Of a stretch of DNA of 64,000 bases, positions 16,043 through 24,621 are shown in pieces. This stretch comes from Bacteroidota bacterium (GTDB lineage Bacteria > Bacteroidota > Bacteroidia > Chitinophagales > Chitinophagaceae), in contig JAFDYF010000033.1 in the NCBI GenBank assembly GCA_018267575.1, forward strand, positions 37,201 to 101,200. The letters are read 5' to 3'. The notes beneath the pieces are model-generated. The model was given only the letters and a program-made list of their open reading frames with translations, ran no database searches and was not told the origin of the DNA. Position 1 is the stretch's first letter. Each line of letters begins with the position of its first letter. The position numbers and the translations under genes are program-made.

Positions 16043-18502
16043 ATGCTTAGGAATTATTTTAAAATAATGCTCAGGAATTTTAGGAAAAGAAAAGTTTTTT
16101 CCCTGATCAATTTATTTGGGATGGCAATAGGGATGGCAATTTGCCTCTTACTTATTTTATATATTCAGAATGAACTGGGTTACGATAACTATCAGGAACG
16201 AGGCGACCAAGTATACAGACTAGCGATGGAAAGAAAATATCCAGGTCGAAGCGCTTTCATCGGTCATATCCCAAAATCAATAGGTCAGGCAGTCAAAACT
16301 GAATTTCCTGAAGTATTGGAAAGCGTAAGGGTAATAAATTTCGGCAACGATGGTCAGATAAAAGTCGGCGAAAAAATATTTGCTGAAAAGTATATTGTGA
16401 TGGCTGATTCTAACTTTTTTCGAGTCTTTACCGGAAAGTTCTTGGCTGGGGATATCAACACTGCATTACAAAAACCAGGGACAGCTGTGCTGAATGAAAC
16501 CACTGCAAAAAAATATTTTGGATCAGTTCAAAATGCAATGGGCAAGGAGATTGATGATGGAATGAAATACATCATCAGTGCTGTTTGCGAAGACTGGCCC
16601 GAGAAATCCCATTTTCATTTTAACGTTTTGATGACCACATCGGGGATTAATGATTTGAACAACCAAGAGTATGTATATTTCGGTCCATACACGTATATCC
16701 TTTTAAATAAAAATGTTTCAGCAACAGCACTGGAAGCGAAATTGCCAATGATTGTAGACAAGTACGTGTCGGGAAATGTTGCAAGGCTCTTCGGGGAGTC
16801 TTATGACAAGTTCGTTGCAGAGGGAAATGGGTACAGATATTTCCTTCAACCGATAAAAAAAATTCATTTACATTCTGAACTGGAAGATGAATTGATGCCG
16901 GTTGCCAGCATACGTGTTATTCTTTTATTTGGGGCCATTGGAGTTTTCATATTGTTTCTGGCGTGTGTGAATTTTATTAACTTGTCCACAGCGCTTTCCG
17001 TTGAAAGGGCAAAAGAAGTGGGCATCCGAAAAACTTTTGGCTCTTTAAAAGTTGAATTGATTGGACAATTCTTATCTGAATCCGTTTTTTTTAGCATCTT
17101 AAGTATGCTTCTTGCACTACTGTTTGTCATTTTATTGACTCCTCTTTTAAGTAAGATATCAGCCAGCGAACTAAGCTTTAGTTATTTCTTTCGGCCATTT
17201 CCTCTTTTATTTGTATTTGCTTTTTCTATACTTGTTGGTTTAGTGGCAGGTCTTTATCCGGCTTTGGTGCTTTCCTCGTTTAACCCAATTATTGTGTTAA
17301 AAGGAAAATTCAAATCGAACAAAAGAGGAATAGCACTGCGCAATGGGCTTGTTGTGTTTCAATTTGCTATTTCAATTATCTTGATTATCTGCACCATCAT
17401 CGTCAACAATCAAATGCAGTATACTCTAGGATCTGAATTGGGCTTTAAGTCAGATCATATTATCAGGATAGATGGGGTATGGCATTTGAGAAACGGAGAC
17501 AAACAGAATGATAAGCGCCCAGTCTTTATGAGTGAAATAGCAAAAATACCCGGCGTTGTTGATATAACCGAGAGTGATTTGCCAGGCAATGATGAATCAG
17601 GCACGGGAGGCACATGGATTGCCATTGACAATAATGTTTCCAGGACACAAAAAACCACGCAGGTCGATTATAATTATTTAAGCCTTCTCGGGCTTCAACT
17701 CAAGGAAGGAAGGTTTTTTTCAAAGGAATTAGCAACGGATTCACTAAGCATCGTTTTAAATGAAACTGCTGCGGAGGATTTTGGATTGAAAAATCCTATT
17801 GGGGCAAGATTGATCAGTACGGAAGGCGGCTGGGATTCCACAGATTTGAGCATTGGCAAAGTCCAAAATATTTTTACAGTTATTGGTGTTATAAAAGATT
17901 TTCATTTTCAATCCCTCCATAAGAAAATAGCACCATTGGTTTTAATAAACTCGAATAAATTTGGATGGGGTTCGGTTGGCCTTTCGATCAAAGCTGACCA
18001 TTTCAAAACAACAATGATGGATATTGAGAATACTTGGAAACGTTTTGACCCCAAGGATGATTTTCGTTTTAGTTTTTTGGATGAAACCATTGCCGTTCAG
18101 TACAAATCTGAACAAACTGAGCAAACCATATTCACCATTTTCTCCTTGCTTGCTATCCTAATCGCCTGTATCGGATTATTTGGGCTTTCCAGTTATTCTA
18201 CCGTTCAAAGAGCCAAGGAGATTAGCATCCGAAAGGTAATGGGCGCAATGCCTTGGAATATAGTCATTACTTTATCCAAGGATTTTTTGATTCTTATTTT
18301 AATAGCATCCTTAATCTCTTTCCCCATAGCATGGTGGGGAATGCATGGATGGCTTAAGAATTTTTCTTATCATGTTAATATATCATGGTGGGTATTCCTA
18401 TTGGCAGGATCGATCTCTGCAGCAATCGCTATGCTAACTATCAGTTACCAAGCAATCAAAGCAGCATTTGCAAATCCCGTTAAAAGCTTGAAAACGGAAT
18501 GA
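16043..18502 (+). CDS. FtsX/MacB-type ABC transporter permease
   Basis: An 819-residue protein with the double-module layout common in Bacteroidota: an N-terminal membrane helix (KVFSLINLFGMAIGMAICLLLILYIQNEL), a MacB-type periplasmic domain (~50-250), three helices with the FtsX core (ERAKEVGIRKTFGS), a second helix and periplasmic domain (~430-650), and a final FtsX core (QRAKEISIRKVMGA) with three helices. Such proteins act as mechanotransmission permeases for lipoproteins, peptides or drugs and need a separate ATPase. None is adjacent, so the partner must be elsewhere. The protein is intact, although it lies in the repeat-rich accessory stretch. Confidence 0.92.
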   Translation: MLRNYFKIMLRNFRKRKVFSLINLFGMAIGMAICLLLILYIQNELGYDNYQERGDQVYRLAMERKYPGRSAFIGHIPKSIGQAVKTEFPEVLESVRVINFGNDGQIKVGEKIFAEKYIVMADSNFFRVFTGKFLAGDINTALQKPGTAVLNETTAKKYFGSVQNAMGKEIDDGMKYIISAVCEDWPEKSHFHFNVLMTTSGINDLNNQEYVYFGPYTYILLNKNVSATALEAKLPMIVDKYVSGNVARLFGESYDKFVAEGNGYRYFLQPIKKIHLHSELEDELMPVASIRVILLFGAIGVFILFLACVNFINLSTALSVERAKEVGIRKTFGSLKVELIGQFLSESVFFSILSMLLALLFVILLTPLLSKISASELSFSYFFRPFPLLFVFAFSILVGLVAGLYPALVLSSFNPIIVLKGKFKSNKRGIALRNGLVVFQFAISIILIICTIIVNNQMQYTLGSELGFKSDHIIRIDGVWHLRNGDKQNDKRPVFMSEIAKIPGVVDITESDLPGNDESGTGGTWIAIDNNVSRTQKTTQVDYNYLSLLGLQLKEGRFFSKELATDSLSIVLNETAAEDFGLKNPIGARLISTEGGWDSTDLSIGKVQNIFTVIGVIKDFHFQSLHKKIAPLVLINSNKFGWGSVGLSIKADHFKTTMMDIENTWKRFDPKDDFRFSFLDETIAVQYKSEQTEQTIFTIFSLLAILIACIGLFGLSSYSTVQRAKEISIRKVMGAMPWNIVITLSKDFLILILIASLISFPIAWWGMHGWLKNFSYHVNISWWVFLLAGSISAAIAMLTISYQAIKAAFANPVKSLKTE

Positions 18503-18533
18503 CGCTGATTCAGTGGCTGAAAGGTCTCTCATA

Positions 18534-18580
18534 GGTGTGGATGCCGCCAAGTATTTGTCTGGATGGGTATCCGCGCCAGA
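18534..18580 (+). repeat. Palindromic dispersed repeat, copy 5
   Basis: A diverged copy. AAGTATTTGT and GGATGGGTATC match copy 4, and the right end TATCCGCGCCAG is the inverse of the CTGGCGCGGATA left end of copies 2 and 4. The upstream bases TTCAGTGGCT also match the sequence before copy 2. Confidence 0.6.
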
Positions 18581-18611
18581 GTATGTTTAGACACTCTAAC
18601 TGGCGTATCTA

Positions 18612-18651
18612 CAAAAAAAGCCACCCACATTGCAAAAGCAATCAGGTGGCT
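18612..18651 (-). terminator. Minus-strand terminator without an assigned gene
   Basis: On the minus strand AGCCACC, a mismatch, then ATTGC pairs with GCAAT and GGTGGCT around a TTTT loop, followed by a run of seven T. This is a good intrinsic terminator. The only genes nearby are on the plus strand, so it must serve an unannotated minus-strand transcript. Confidence 0.55.
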
Positions 18652-18800
18652 ACCCTTAAAAACAACCAATCGCAAGCTTTTGCACAAATCTTTCTTCACC
18701 GTTCATGCTCACAATCTGTTTAGTTTACGGCAGATTTATCCAAAAGATGCCTCTACCCCCCTTTTTAACATATCCATTCCAAAATCCCGGGCTGGCTATT
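18652..18800 (-). ncRNA. Candidate small RNA gene ending at the 18612 terminator
   Basis: The minus strand upstream of the orphan terminator contains no open frame of note. I could not match it to tmRNA, RNase P, SRP RNA or a known riboswitch. A 6S-type RNA of Bacteroidota is one possibility, based only on size and on the presence of a terminator. The 5' end is a guess. Confidence 0.25.
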
Positions 18801-18877
18801 TATGAACTATAAAAGAAATCGGGGAAATTTTCTAAAACTTTTTAATTTGTGTATCAAACCAAAAACCAATTCGTCAA

Positions 18878-19288
18878 ATGGCTTACTGGCTCGTAAAATC
18901 AGAACCTTCCACCTATAGTTGGGATCAGTTGGAAAAAGACAAACAAACCTCCTGGGACGGGGTGCGGAATTATGCCGCCCGCATCCACCTTAGAGCAATG
19001 AAAAAAGGGGATGAGACCTTTTATTACCATAGCAATGAAGGCAAAGAGATTGTGGGCATTGCTAAAATCTCCAAAGAAGCATATCCTGATAGCACTGCCA
19101 AAGAGGGTGATTGGGTTGCCGTTGAGATAAAACCGTTCAAAAAACTGAAAAACCCAGTTTCGCTAGAAACCATTAAACAAGACAAGCGCCTAAAAGATAT
19201 GGCCTTGGTAAGATTGGGCAGGCTATCGGTTCAGCCGGTTACCGAAAAGGAATGGGAAATAGTGATGTCGCTTGCAGAAACGAAATAA
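18878..19288 (+). CDS. EVE domain protein
   Basis: A 136-residue single-domain protein: AYWLVKSEPSTYSWDQLEKD at the N-terminus, WDGVRNYAARIHLRAMKKGD in the middle and FYYHSNEGKEIVGIAKI after it are the hallmarks of the EVE/thymocyte nuclear protein 1 family, a PUA-like fold. The fold binds modified bases in DNA or RNA, and bacterial members often occur beside restriction or base-modification genes. No such gene is next to this one, so a general nucleic-acid-binding role is as far as the sequence goes. The length is normal and the ATG at 18878 is unambiguous. Confidence 0.93.
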   Translation: MAYWLVKSEPSTYSWDQLEKDKQTSWDGVRNYAARIHLRAMKKGDETFYYHSNEGKEIVGIAKISKEAYPDSTAKEGDWVAVEIKPFKKLKNPVSLETIKQDKRLKDMALVRLGRLSVQPVTEKEWEIVMSLAETK

Positions 19289-19442
19289 TAATATGGTAAA
19301 AGTCATCATTAAATACCATTAAATCATTGTATAAATTTAAAAAAATAGATTACTACCTCGCTGAAAATAATTTGTTTACAAAAAATGATTCCAAAAAATA
19401 TTCATATTAAAAACCAATTTCTTTGCTTGCACAAAATATAGA

Positions 19443-19494
19443 AGCCCGGTAGCTATTGCATGCCCACGGCGTGGTCGGGCTGTACCAATTTTTT
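19443..19494 (+). terminator. Structured element before topA, probable terminator
   Basis: AGCCCG (19443-19448) and CGGGCT (19476-19481) form a stem that encloses a smaller perfect hairpin CCACG-G-CGTGG; a run of six T follows at 19489. It could end a short transcript from upstream or act in the topA leader. Confidence 0.45.
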
Positions 19495-19556
19495 AATTCC
19501 AGCGTTATAATGTAATCTTGCAGGCTAAAGGCCTCTGTAAAAACCAGTTGTTAAGC

Positions 19557-22157
19557 ATGGCGAAGAATTTACTGATTGTGGAGTCTCCAGCGAAAGCGAA
19601 GACCATCGAAAAGATATTAGGGAAAGATTTCGAGGTTAAAAGTTGCTATGGGCACATACGCGACCTTGCCAAGGGTGATATGGGCATTGATGTGAACAAT
19701 AAGTATAAGCCTAACTATATTGTGCCCGAGGAAAAGGAAAGAGTGGTAAAAGAGCTGAAAAGTCTGGCAAAAAAATCTGAAGAAGTATGGCTCGCAACGG
19801 ATGAGGACCGTGAAGGTGAGGCCATTAGCTGGCATCTTTGCGAAGTGCTTGGACTAAACCCCAAAACCACCAAGCGCATTGTTTTTCACGAGATTACCAA
19901 ACCCGCCATACAATCCGCCGTTACCAAGCCACGTACTGTTGACATGAATCTGGTGGATGCACAACAGGCCCGCCGCATTCTTGACCGTATTGTGGGGTTC
20001 GAACTGAGCCCAGTATTATGGCGAAAAATGAGCGTAAAGAACAACCTGAGCGCCGGTCGTGTTCAAAGTGTTGCAGTTAGAATCATTGCAGAAAGAGAGC
20101 GGGAAATCAACGCTTTCAAATCTACAAGTACATTTAAATTAGAGGCAAAATTTACTTCTAAAGATATTAATGGCAACCCGGTAAGTTTTGTTGCCGAGGG
20201 CAAAAAATACGCTTCGGAAGACGATGCGGAAGCATTCTTGAAAAGCTGTATCGGCGCCCGTTATAAAGTAGGGGATATTCAGGTAAGACCGGCCAAAAAA
20301 TCTCCCTCTGCTCCATTTACCACCTCTACACTGCAACAGGAAGCCAGCCGAAAATTGGGTTACTCTGTTAGTCGTACCATGCTCGTGGCCCAAAAGCTCT
20401 ACGAAAGTGGTAAGATAACCTATATGCGTACCGACAGTGTGAACCTGAGCGATACTGCCATGGAGGATATCAAAAAGCAGATCGGAAACCAGTACGGGGG
20501 CAAATATGTTCAGGTAAGGAAGTTCAAGAATAAAAACGAGTCTGCGCAAGAAGCGCATGAAGCCATTCGACCTACCTATATGGATGCTTCTACCATCGAT
20601 GACGCTGATGGCAAGCGTCTTTATGAGCTGATCTGGAAACGTACCATCGCCAGCCAAATGGCTGATGCAGAATTGGAGAAAACCACAGCTAAAATACAGA
20701 TAACCACCAATAAAGAAGAATTAACCGCCAGCGGTGAGGTACTCAAATTCGATGGTTTCCTGAAAGCCTATATGGAAGACAAGGACGATGACGAGGGCGA
20801 TGACGAGCAACAGGAAGGCATGCTGCCCCCGTTAACGGTTGGACAGGAATTGGACCTAAAAGAGCTTCAGGCCATGGAGCGTTTTGGTCGCCCTGCGCCC
20901 AGATATACCGAAGCTTCCCTAGTTAAAAAACTCGAAGAATTGGGTATCGGAAGACCATCCACCTATGCACCTACTATTTCCACCATCCTCAAAAGAGGCT
21001 ATGTGGAAAAAAGGGATAAGGAAGGGGTGAAAAGGGATTTTCGAATACTGGTGCTCAAAGGCAACCAAATCAACAAACGGACTGAACAGGAAAATACCGG
21101 AGCCGAAAAATCAAAACTTTTTCCGACCGATCTCGGTCTGGTGGTAACCGATTTCCTGAAGCAATATTTTGATGACATCATGGATTATAGCTTCACCGCC
21201 CGTATTGAGCAAGAATTTGACGAAGTAGCGGAAGGCAAGCTGAAATGGAATGTGATGATTGATGATTTTTATACTCCTTTCAAAAAGGATGTAGACAAAA
21301 CCATTGAGACAGCCACCCGTGCAAGTGGCGAACGTGAACTTGGCTTCGATCCCGCTACCAATAAAAAAGTGATTGCCCGTATGGGACGTTATGGTCCCAT
21401 GGTGCAGATTGGTGAGCAGAATGACGAAGAGAAACCCCGTTTTGCGAAGCTGAAAATCGATCAAAGCATCGAGACCATCAATTTAGCAGAAGCGATGGAA
21501 CTCTTTAAATTGGGTGCTCCTTTGGGTGAATACGAGGGCAAGGAAATCTCAGTGAACATTGGTCGTTTTGGTCCTTATGTAAAATTGGGTGACCAATTTA
21601 TTTCTATCCCAAAAGGAATAGAAGCATCCACCGTTGATTTGGAAAAAGCGATTGAAATCATCAATGCCAAAAAGCTTGAAGACGCTCCTATAGGATATTA
21701 TGATGAAAAACCAATCACCAAGGGAAAAGGTCGGTTTGGTCCCTATATCAAATGGAACAATTTATTTGTCAATATCCCCCGTGCCTATAATTTCGACCAT
21801 CTTACCCAAAAAGATTGTGACGAACTGATTCAAAAGAAAATCGAAAAAGAAGCCAACCGATTTATACAACAATGGCCGGAGGAAAATATAGCCATCGAAA
21901 ATGGTCGCTGGGGTGCTTTTATCCGCTTTGGCAAAAAAATGATGAAGCTTACCGGGGGCGGTGCCAATGGAAAATATACCCCTGATGAATTAGCAGTGAT
22001 CAGTCTGGATGAAGTAAAGAAAATGATCCTGATACAAGACCCCAAAGCTTTTGATAAAAAGAAGACCGCCAAAAAAGCTACAGCTCCGAAAAAAGCCAGC
22101 CCTAAAAAAGCAGTTGCCAAAAAAGCCGCACCCAAAAAGGCGGCAAAGAAAAAATGA
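19557..22157 (+). CDS. topA: DNA topoisomerase I
   Basis: TopA relaxes negative supercoils by cutting one strand. The ~866-residue protein begins AKNLLIVESPAKAKTIEKIL (TOPRIM domain) with the acidic ATDEDREGEAISWHL motif, and has the active-site Tyr in KITYMRTDS (around residue 289). The C-terminus lacks tetracysteine zinc ribbons and instead repeats a glycine-rich unit (RMGRYGPMVQIG, IGRFGPYVKLG, GKGRFGPYIKW, GRWGAFIRFG). It ends in a ~30-residue Lys/Ala/Pro tail that resembles histone H1. The ATG at 19557 fits the family; an upstream TTG would add 13 residues. Confidence 0.97.
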   Translation: MAKNLLIVESPAKAKTIEKILGKDFEVKSCYGHIRDLAKGDMGIDVNNKYKPNYIVPEEKERVVKELKSLAKKSEEVWLATDEDREGEAISWHLCEVLGLNPKTTKRIVFHEITKPAIQSAVTKPRTVDMNLVDAQQARRILDRIVGFELSPVLWRKMSVKNNLSAGRVQSVAVRIIAEREREINAFKSTSTFKLEAKFTSKDINGNPVSFVAEGKKYASEDDAEAFLKSCIGARYKVGDIQVRPAKKSPSAPFTTSTLQQEASRKLGYSVSRTMLVAQKLYESGKITYMRTDSVNLSDTAMEDIKKQIGNQYGGKYVQVRKFKNKNESAQEAHEAIRPTYMDASTIDDADGKRLYELIWKRTIASQMADAELEKTTAKIQITTNKEELTASGEVLKFDGFLKAYMEDKDDDEGDDEQQEGMLPPLTVGQELDLKELQAMERFGRPAPRYTEASLVKKLEELGIGRPSTYAPTISTILKRGYVEKRDKEGVKRDFRILVLKGNQINKRTEQENTGAEKSKLFPTDLGLVVTDFLKQYFDDIMDYSFTARIEQEFDEVAEGKLKWNVMIDDFYTPFKKDVDKTIETATRASGERELGFDPATNKKVIARMGRYGPMVQIGEQNDEEKPRFAKLKIDQSIETINLAEAMELFKLGAPLGEYEGKEISVNIGRFGPYVKLGDQFISIPKGIEASTVDLEKAIEIINAKKLEDAPIGYYDEKPITKGKGRFGPYIKWNNLFVNIPRAYNFDHLTQKDCDELIQKKIEKEANRFIQQWPEENIAIENGRWGAFIRFGKKMMKLTGGGANGKYTPDELAVISLDEVKKMILIQDPKAFDKKKTAKKATAPKKASPKKAVAKKAAPKKAAKKK

Positions 22158-22216
22158 GGGGAGAGCGCAGAACGCTGAACGCATAATGCAAAACGCAGAA
22201 CCCGATTTCTCAATCA

Positions 22217-22420
22217 TTTCTCTGCACCTCTGTGCCCCTGCGTGCAATTCTTGTTTCTAAGAAAATAAACCACATAAGACAAGAAGGGATCCTTATGTGC
22301 CTTATATGTCTCATGTGGTTCAAAAAAGTCATGTTTTTTAGGTACCAATCAACTTCCTCCGCGTCTCTTCGGTTATGTTCTCTTGCCAAAAAGACACTAA
22401 GGCACAAAGAAGCACAAAGC
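22217..22420. repeat. Degenerate TGTGCCT/TGTGGTT phrase repeats
   Basis: Four relatives of one phrase occur: CTGCACCTCTGTGCCCCTG (22222-22240), CTTATGTGCCTTATATGTC with TCATGTGGTT (22292-22320), CCTCCGCGTCTCTTCGGTT (~22358-22374), and on the minus strand CTTTGTGCCTTAGTGTCTTT (22391-22410). The second has inverted arms, AACCACATAAGAC at 22268 and GTCTCATGTGGTT at 22308. Confidence 0.55.
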
Positions 22421-22635
22421 GTTCAAAACAGAAATCGGTTACGAATCAACTTTTCAACCCAAACGTCTTTCAACCTCTCCTCCACATCAAGTAATGCATA
22501 TCACATCTTTAAAACTATAAAGTGTATAGCATGGGGGGAAATAAGCATTATAACAAAGCATTTAAAGGAAGAATTGTTTTGTGGGTTCTTGTTTTTTTAA
22601 TTATTTTCAATTTTTAGCCTGCCTTAACTATAAAA

Positions 22636-22672
22636 CATTTTTAAAATAGCATCGCTGCTTATTTTAAAAATG
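22636..22672. repeat. Long A+T inverted repeat
   Basis: CATTTTTAAAATAGCA pairs with TGCTTATTTTAAAAATG (one bulge) around a 4- to 6-nt loop, about 58 bp before the TPR gene. It could be a transcription terminator read in both directions or a regulatory hairpin. Confidence 0.5.
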
Positions 22673-22729
22673 CTGCTCAGCCTCCATTGAAACCTAAAAT
22701 TTCATTTCCTAACTTCTAAAAATTGAACT

Positions 22730-24388
22730 ATGAAATTTTCACTATTCTCAATTGGGACGGCCATTCTTTTATTAATGGGATATACCAAAATCAATCCCCG
22801 CCCGCCGCTACAAATCAATCAAGAAGCCTATCAAAAAACAATACTGAAAAAAAGCTTGGCAACACTGTGTTGTTCTCCCGATTGGTCAACCTATCGAATT
22901 ACCGATGAAGAAATAAGGGAAATGATTCCCTTGCCCGGCACGGGCGCCCATTCATGGAAGATTAATACAAACAGCGACAGTGCCCAATTTTATTTCAACC
23001 AAGGCATCAATCTCTACTATGGTTTTCATATCATTGAAGCGTTGCCTTCTTTTAAAAAAGCACAGCTTTTCGACCCCACTTGTGCCATGCTGTATTGGGG
23101 CGAAGCCTTGGCCTATGGTCCCAATGTCAATGACTTTGTATATGCCGAAACCCCAGATGCGTTGCTTGCTATATCAAAAGCAAAACAATACAGTAATGCC
23201 TCTACTGAAAAAGAAAAAGACTTGTTTGATGCCATGCAGTCACATTATTCCAATGATACCAGCAAGACAAGGGCATTGCTCAACCAGGAATATGCTGACA
23301 AAATGAAAACAATCCATGAAAAATATGCCGATGATGCAGAGATTGGGGCTTTGTATGCAGATGCATTAATGAACTTGCATCCCTGGGATCTATGGTACCA
23401 TGATGGTAAACCGAAACCTTGGACGCCAAAACTGATTAAGGTACTGGAAGGAGTTCTTAAAATTGCCCCTGAGCATCCTGGGGCGAATCATTATTATATT
23501 CATACCATGGAAGCCTCACCATTTGCTACAAAAGCAAATGCAAGTGCTGATAGATTGGCCAAGTTGGCTCCAGGGATTTCACATATGGTGCATATGCCTT
23601 CGCATATTTATATTCGGACAGGTCAGTATGATAAAGGAGTAGCAGTAAACAAAGCAGCCGTTGCCAATTATTACAATTATAAAGAGCTATTTCCATCTGT
23701 GGCCAATAGTGCATTTTTGTACGATTACCATAATCGGCATATGCAGGCCGCTTGTTCCATGAACGCATATGATTATTCCAAAGCCATTCAGGATGCAATA
23801 GAGTGTAGGAATGTAATTGATACCTCATTTTTTTCAGATGCAGCGCCGATGGGTGATTTTATGCAGTATATATACATGACACCTCTTATGACGATGATTC
23901 GTTTTGAAAAATGGGATGAGATACTCAAAGAACCTGCTATCGGCAGCAAAAACCATTATGGAACCTTGATAGAGGAATTTGCCAAAGGAATGGCTTATGC
24001 AAACAAAGGGAATCTTAACCAGGCTAAATCTTCCTTATCATCCGTAGAAGCCATTTTGCAAGAACCAAGCATGGCAGTAGTCCTCTCCCCTTTCAATGCT
24101 GCAAAGACCGGAGGCACCGTGGCCAAATGGATATTAAAGGGAACCATTGCAACCAAAGAGAAAAAATGGGATGAAGCCATTCATTGTTTCCATGAAGGCG
24201 TAAACACAGAAGACTCCTTGGTTTACCAAGAACCCCGGGACTGGCTTGTACCCGCAAGACATTATTTAGGCAATGCATTGCTGAAAACGAAAAAATATAA
24301 AGAGGCTGAAAAAGTATTTTTAAAAGACCTAACCTTCCAACCCAATAATTATACTTCCACGAATGGATTGATTAAAGCAAAACATTAA
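22730..24388 (+). CDS. Exported TPR protein of unknown function
   Basis: A 552-residue protein with an N-terminal hydrophobic segment (FSLFSIGTAILLLMGYT), probably an uncleaved anchor or signal peptide. The body is TPR-like: FNQGINLYYGFHIIEALPSFKKAQLFDPTCAMLYWGEALAYGPN is a conserved opening of a family found in Bacteroidota and Acidobacteria, HMPSHIYIRTGQYDKGV is a second conserved block, and canonical TPRs close the protein (ALLKTKKYKEAEKVFLKDL). Conserved His and Met residues in the HMEASP/HMPSHIY regions suggest a bound ligand or metal, which is inference. A good terminator follows at 24414. Confidence 0.85.
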   Translation: MKFSLFSIGTAILLLMGYTKINPRPPLQINQEAYQKTILKKSLATLCCSPDWSTYRITDEEIREMIPLPGTGAHSWKINTNSDSAQFYFNQGINLYYGFHIIEALPSFKKAQLFDPTCAMLYWGEALAYGPNVNDFVYAETPDALLAISKAKQYSNASTEKEKDLFDAMQSHYSNDTSKTRALLNQEYADKMKTIHEKYADDAEIGALYADALMNLHPWDLWYHDGKPKPWTPKLIKVLEGVLKIAPEHPGANHYYIHTMEASPFATKANASADRLAKLAPGISHMVHMPSHIYIRTGQYDKGVAVNKAAVANYYNYKELFPSVANSAFLYDYHNRHMQAACSMNAYDYSKAIQDAIECRNVIDTSFFSDAAPMGDFMQYIYMTPLMTMIRFEKWDEILKEPAIGSKNHYGTLIEEFAKGMAYANKGNLNQAKSSLSSVEAILQEPSMAVVLSPFNAAKTGGTVAKWILKGTIATKEKKWDEAIHCFHEGVNTEDSLVYQEPRDWLVPARHYLGNALLKTKKYKEAEKVFLKDLTFQPNNYTSTNGLIKAKH

Positions 24389-24413
24389 GTGGTTCTTATT
24401 TATTTAACGAAAG

Positions 24414-24456
24414 AAGGAGTTGATAAGTGCACAATCATTTATTGACTCCTTTTTAT
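24414..24456 (+). terminator. Terminator after the 22730 TPR gene
   Basis: AAGGAGT-TG-ATAA pairs with TTAT-TG-ACTCCTT and is followed by TTTTATTTT. This is an intrinsic terminator placed 26 nt after the stop codon. Confidence 0.7.
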
Positions 24457-24493
24457 TTTCTATTTATATTTTTCTTTACACTTCTCGCAGCGC

Positions 24494-24514
24494 TTACCCA
24501 CAACCTGTGGATAA
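24494..24514. other. Pair of DnaA-box-like sequences
   Basis: TTACCCACA (one mismatch to TTATCCACA) is followed three bases later by TGTGGATAA, a perfect DnaA box on the other strand. Another perfect match lies at 35721-35729. No dnaA or other origin gene is nearby, so this may be chance. Confidence 0.25.
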
Positions 24515-24621
24515 ATTCGATTAGCAACGTTATGGTTTAGCAGCGAAATTTATTCCATTATTTACAATAAAATTGAAAGCTGACCGTATTACTAAATAAA
24601 GCTTACCTAAATCCCTAATGC

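Larger units (their letters stand above)
18503..18877. other. Gap with repeat copy 5 and an orphan minus-strand terminator
   Basis: A 375-bp gap between the permease and the EVE gene. It holds one palindromic repeat, a second inverted pair next to it (GCCAGAGT / ACTCTAACTGGC), a minus-strand terminator at 18612-18651, and upstream of that ~150 bp of unassigned sequence that could be a small RNA gene on the minus strand. Confidence 0.5.
22158..22729. other. Long gap with degenerate repeats
   Basis: A 572-bp gap without a believable gene. It contains AACGC-rich direct repeats just after topA (22161-22205), four relatives of a TGTGCCT-TGTGTCT phrase (22217-22420), and a long A+T inverted repeat (22636-22672) shortly before the next gene. 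Confidence 0.55.

Noticed and set aside
16043..18502. Permease as part of a complete ABC exporter locus
   Set aside because: No ATPase or membrane-fusion gene is adjacent on either side.
22232..22600. 122-codon open frame after topA
   Set aside because: It runs through the phrase repeats and hairpins and ends in low-complexity sequence; no family resemblance.
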